This document shows positions 61,867-64,000 of a stretch of DNA of 64,000 nt, one piece after another. The notes under the pieces were generated by a model. It did no database searches, had not been told where the DNA came from, and saw only the letters and a list, made by a program, of their open reading frames with translations. Every line of letters starts with the position of its first letter. Within the stretch, counting starts at the first letter, position 1. The translations under genes and the position numbers were made by a program. This stretch comes from Pseudisothecium myosuroides. Lineage: Eukaryota > Streptophyta > Bryopsida > Hypnales > Lembophyllaceae. Where the stretch lies: assembly GCA_951799445.1 (NCBI GenBank), contig OX637291.1, positions 8,000,501 through 8,064,500 of the forward strand, read 5' to 3'.

Positions 61867-63384
61867 CCCCATAGTTTATGAATCTTTTTTTGAGTTTTTG
61901 CATACTTTTGTTTATTATCTTTATAAAAATATACCTCAAATTCATCAAATTCATCACCTAGAGTTTTTTTTATTAACTCAAACATTGATAGGGATGAATG
62001 AGAAGTATTGTTGTCAAAAAACCCTTGGAACCTCTCTATTCATTGTCCCAATTTGGGATGTGAGAGTTCTAAGGGATTAAAGTCACATTCATAACACTTC
62101 AAGAGACCTTTATGTGGCAAGAATTGAGGGTTTTGGATTGTGGGGATTTTTGTTCTTGAAATGGATTCCATTTATTTCAAAAAAAAATTGTGGAGATTTG
62201 GTGACTTCTTCTAAAGTAAATATTGCAAATTTTGTTAGTATTTCTTAGAACTACAAAAGACAAATAAATTTAACAGGTGCTGCTCTCCGAGGGCTCTTGA
62301 TTTGAGAGTTGTATTCTTTCTTGCAATGGATTTCTATGTAACTTATGTAAATATAAATATTTATTTAGAAAAAAAGGCAGAATAATTTTGAAATCCACCA
62401 ATATCTCTAAAACTTGCACTTAACTCTTAGGGTTATAAAATTGAATCGAACAGTGGAAGGCCATCATTGCACACCATAAATATTACAATGCCACAACTAT
62501 AGTATTGAATAGACATAAGTATATCCTTGTCATAAATAGTTTAGACCATATTAAGTAACCATTTAGGTGTAATAAGGAATGGGAATGTAGATTTGGAATG
62601 TTGTTTTAAATATGATAAATTATGGCTTGAGAAGAATTAAGAGATGAGATTTTCATTTTTGAAAGGCTTTTTTTTTTCCATTCCTACATGGACTAATTTA
62701 GAACCTTGTATGAAAATCATGAAGCAGCAAGCAAGCACAACAGTCAGATGGTCACATTGTTGAAGAATAAACAAAAATTGCTTTCTCAACATAGTCTCTT
62801 TGGATGCATTTCCGGTTGCTCATGTAGTAAGCTTTTGAAGACATTATAATCCACCTAATGGATGTCTAGACTCTTAGAGATACATGAAATATTATTGATT
62901 TGAACCTTCTTCCATAGTCCACACCAAGATGTTCGCACTTGGTGTTAGTTACGATGTTGGCAAAGTAAATTCAATGTAAAATTCATGGTTCAAAATTCAT
63001 TCTTAAGACCTTCACTAACATCACTTTTAAGACCAAGTGAAAATATTCACCAAAATATTCTAGTGGAAATATGGTCCATGTAGACCAAAGGAAATGACTC
63101 ACAAGAAGTCTCACATGACCAATTAGACTAGGTGTGGATCTTAGCTTGGTCATGTCCCTAGTCTATGCAAATCATATTTCCACTATATTGGTTTATCCTT
63201 CTGGTGAAGGAAAAAAATTAGTGTCACAAAAAAAATTAGTATCATTATAGAATTTTATTTTTTGGAAATTGGTACAACACTATAATATTTTAACCTACAC
63301 TAATTTAATTATTTTACAAATAGTGTGGCTTCAGTAATTAGTGTCACACATATTAATAGCACAAATCATTGTAGCGACTTACAT

Positions 63385-64000
63385 TTAACCCCTAACTGCT
63401 CAAGGCACTAGATTCTGGTGTTTCAGAAACTTTGAAGTTAAATAAAATCCAACCAAATTACTATTTTTAGTAGTTTATATTTTTGGAAAACTCTTTTTGA
63501 AGTCTAGTTTTAGGATCAAAAAGCTAATCTTAAAAATGAAGGATTATGATTTTTCTATTCAAGATTTTGTGCAAGGATACCCATTGCAATCTTGACTTCC
63601 CGTAGTGTTGAGGACTCTTGGAAATGAGCCTCAAATACACTAGATCTTGGAGAAAAAATCACATTAGAAATTCATTTAAAAAAATTGTAGAATAGATTTT
63701 GAAAAACCGTAAATTGATTGGGGTTGTGCATGCTAGGCTCTATAACCTCATATTTTTTTAGTGACCAACTTTTTAGAGTTGACATGCAAAAAGAGAGTTG
63801 AAAAATTTTCATAGTTTTAACACCCTCATAATCAAACATTATAATCTTTCAAATCTGTAAGTGGTATTGTTATGTTTTCTTTTCCTATGTAATCTCTAAC
63901 GTGTGTAGTTTGAATTTGTATGTTATGGTTACAATTCAAAAGAAATTTGTACAACTTATGAAAATGTTGACTTTTTGTTCAATTTAGAATAAATTTCAAG
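63385..64000 (-). mobile_element. TTAA-flanked miniature element (family A, copy 5, cut by window end)
   Basis: It begins TTAACCCCTAACTGCTCAAG, the inverted right end of family A, and continues as the reverse complement of the family to the window edge. Repeat-block copy 1 has the empty site ACATTTAAGAAC at 33551-33562, with a single TTAA. Confidence 0.85.

Larger units (their letters stand above)
59345..63384 (+). repeat. Large dispersed repeat block, copy 2
   Basis: This is the second copy of 28830-33558 in the same orientation, about 30.5 kb away. It lacks the pogo-type, 22-bp-end and GAGCCAC-end inserts of copy 1. It gained two TTAA-type elements (59605-59834 and 61020-61866) and is followed directly by a family A element. 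No shared open frame survives between the copies. Confidence 0.75.

Noticed and set aside
1..64000. CRISPR arrays, rRNA and tRNA genes
   Set aside because: No regularly spaced short repeats with unique spacers, no conserved rRNA blocks and no convincing tRNA with a GTTCGA-type T-arm were seen. A tRNA could be missed by eye.

Overview
This is nuclear DNA from a land plant. It is AT-rich, with long non-coding stretches, short GT-AG introns, plant-type telomere-like motifs (CCCTAAA/TTTAGGG) and plant gene families: PRA1.A, RPS24, a plant-type PI-PLC and an A-type cytochrome P450. I cannot name the species. A bryophyte, lycophyte or fern fits the gene sequences at least as well as a flowering plant, but that is inference. 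There are no bacterial-style operons, CRISPR arrays or rRNA genes, and I recognised no tRNA.

Layout. 0-0.65 kb holds a possible IQ-motif exon on the minus strand. 1.3-11.3 kb is packed with miniature inverted-repeat elements, ending in a back-to-back run of TTAA-flanked elements. 11.7-14.6 kb is a complete seven-exon PRA1.A gene (minus). 18.5-19.6 kb is a complete five-exon RPS24 gene (plus) with a telo-box upstream. 21.5-28.2 kb is a PI-PLC gene (minus) with an internal tandem exon duplication. 28.8-33.6 kb is a repeat-rich block with no genes. 33.9-45 kb is transposon-derived sequence, including a fold-back-like element with minisatellite arms. 46.1-47.8 kb is a decayed multi-exon gene of unknown family. 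52.3-53.3 kb holds relics that resemble a KDZ/Plavaka-type transposase. 55.0-57.4 kb is a complete three-exon P450 (minus). 59.3-63.4 kb is a second copy of the 28.8-33.6 kb block.

The four main genes are ordinary nuclear genes with unrelated jobs: membrane trafficking, translation, phosphoinositide signalling and oxidative metabolism. Splice junctions were worked out by hand, and every exon chain keeps one open frame from ATG to stop.

The most notable structure is a set of miniature elements whose ends begin CCCCTAAA, CCCTTTAG or CCCTTGAA next to TTAA on both sides, as in the piggyBac superfamily. At least six sequence families share this end plan. The two copies of the 28.8/59.3 kb block act as natural occupied and empty sites for two of them, and both empty sites carry a single TTAA or TGAA.
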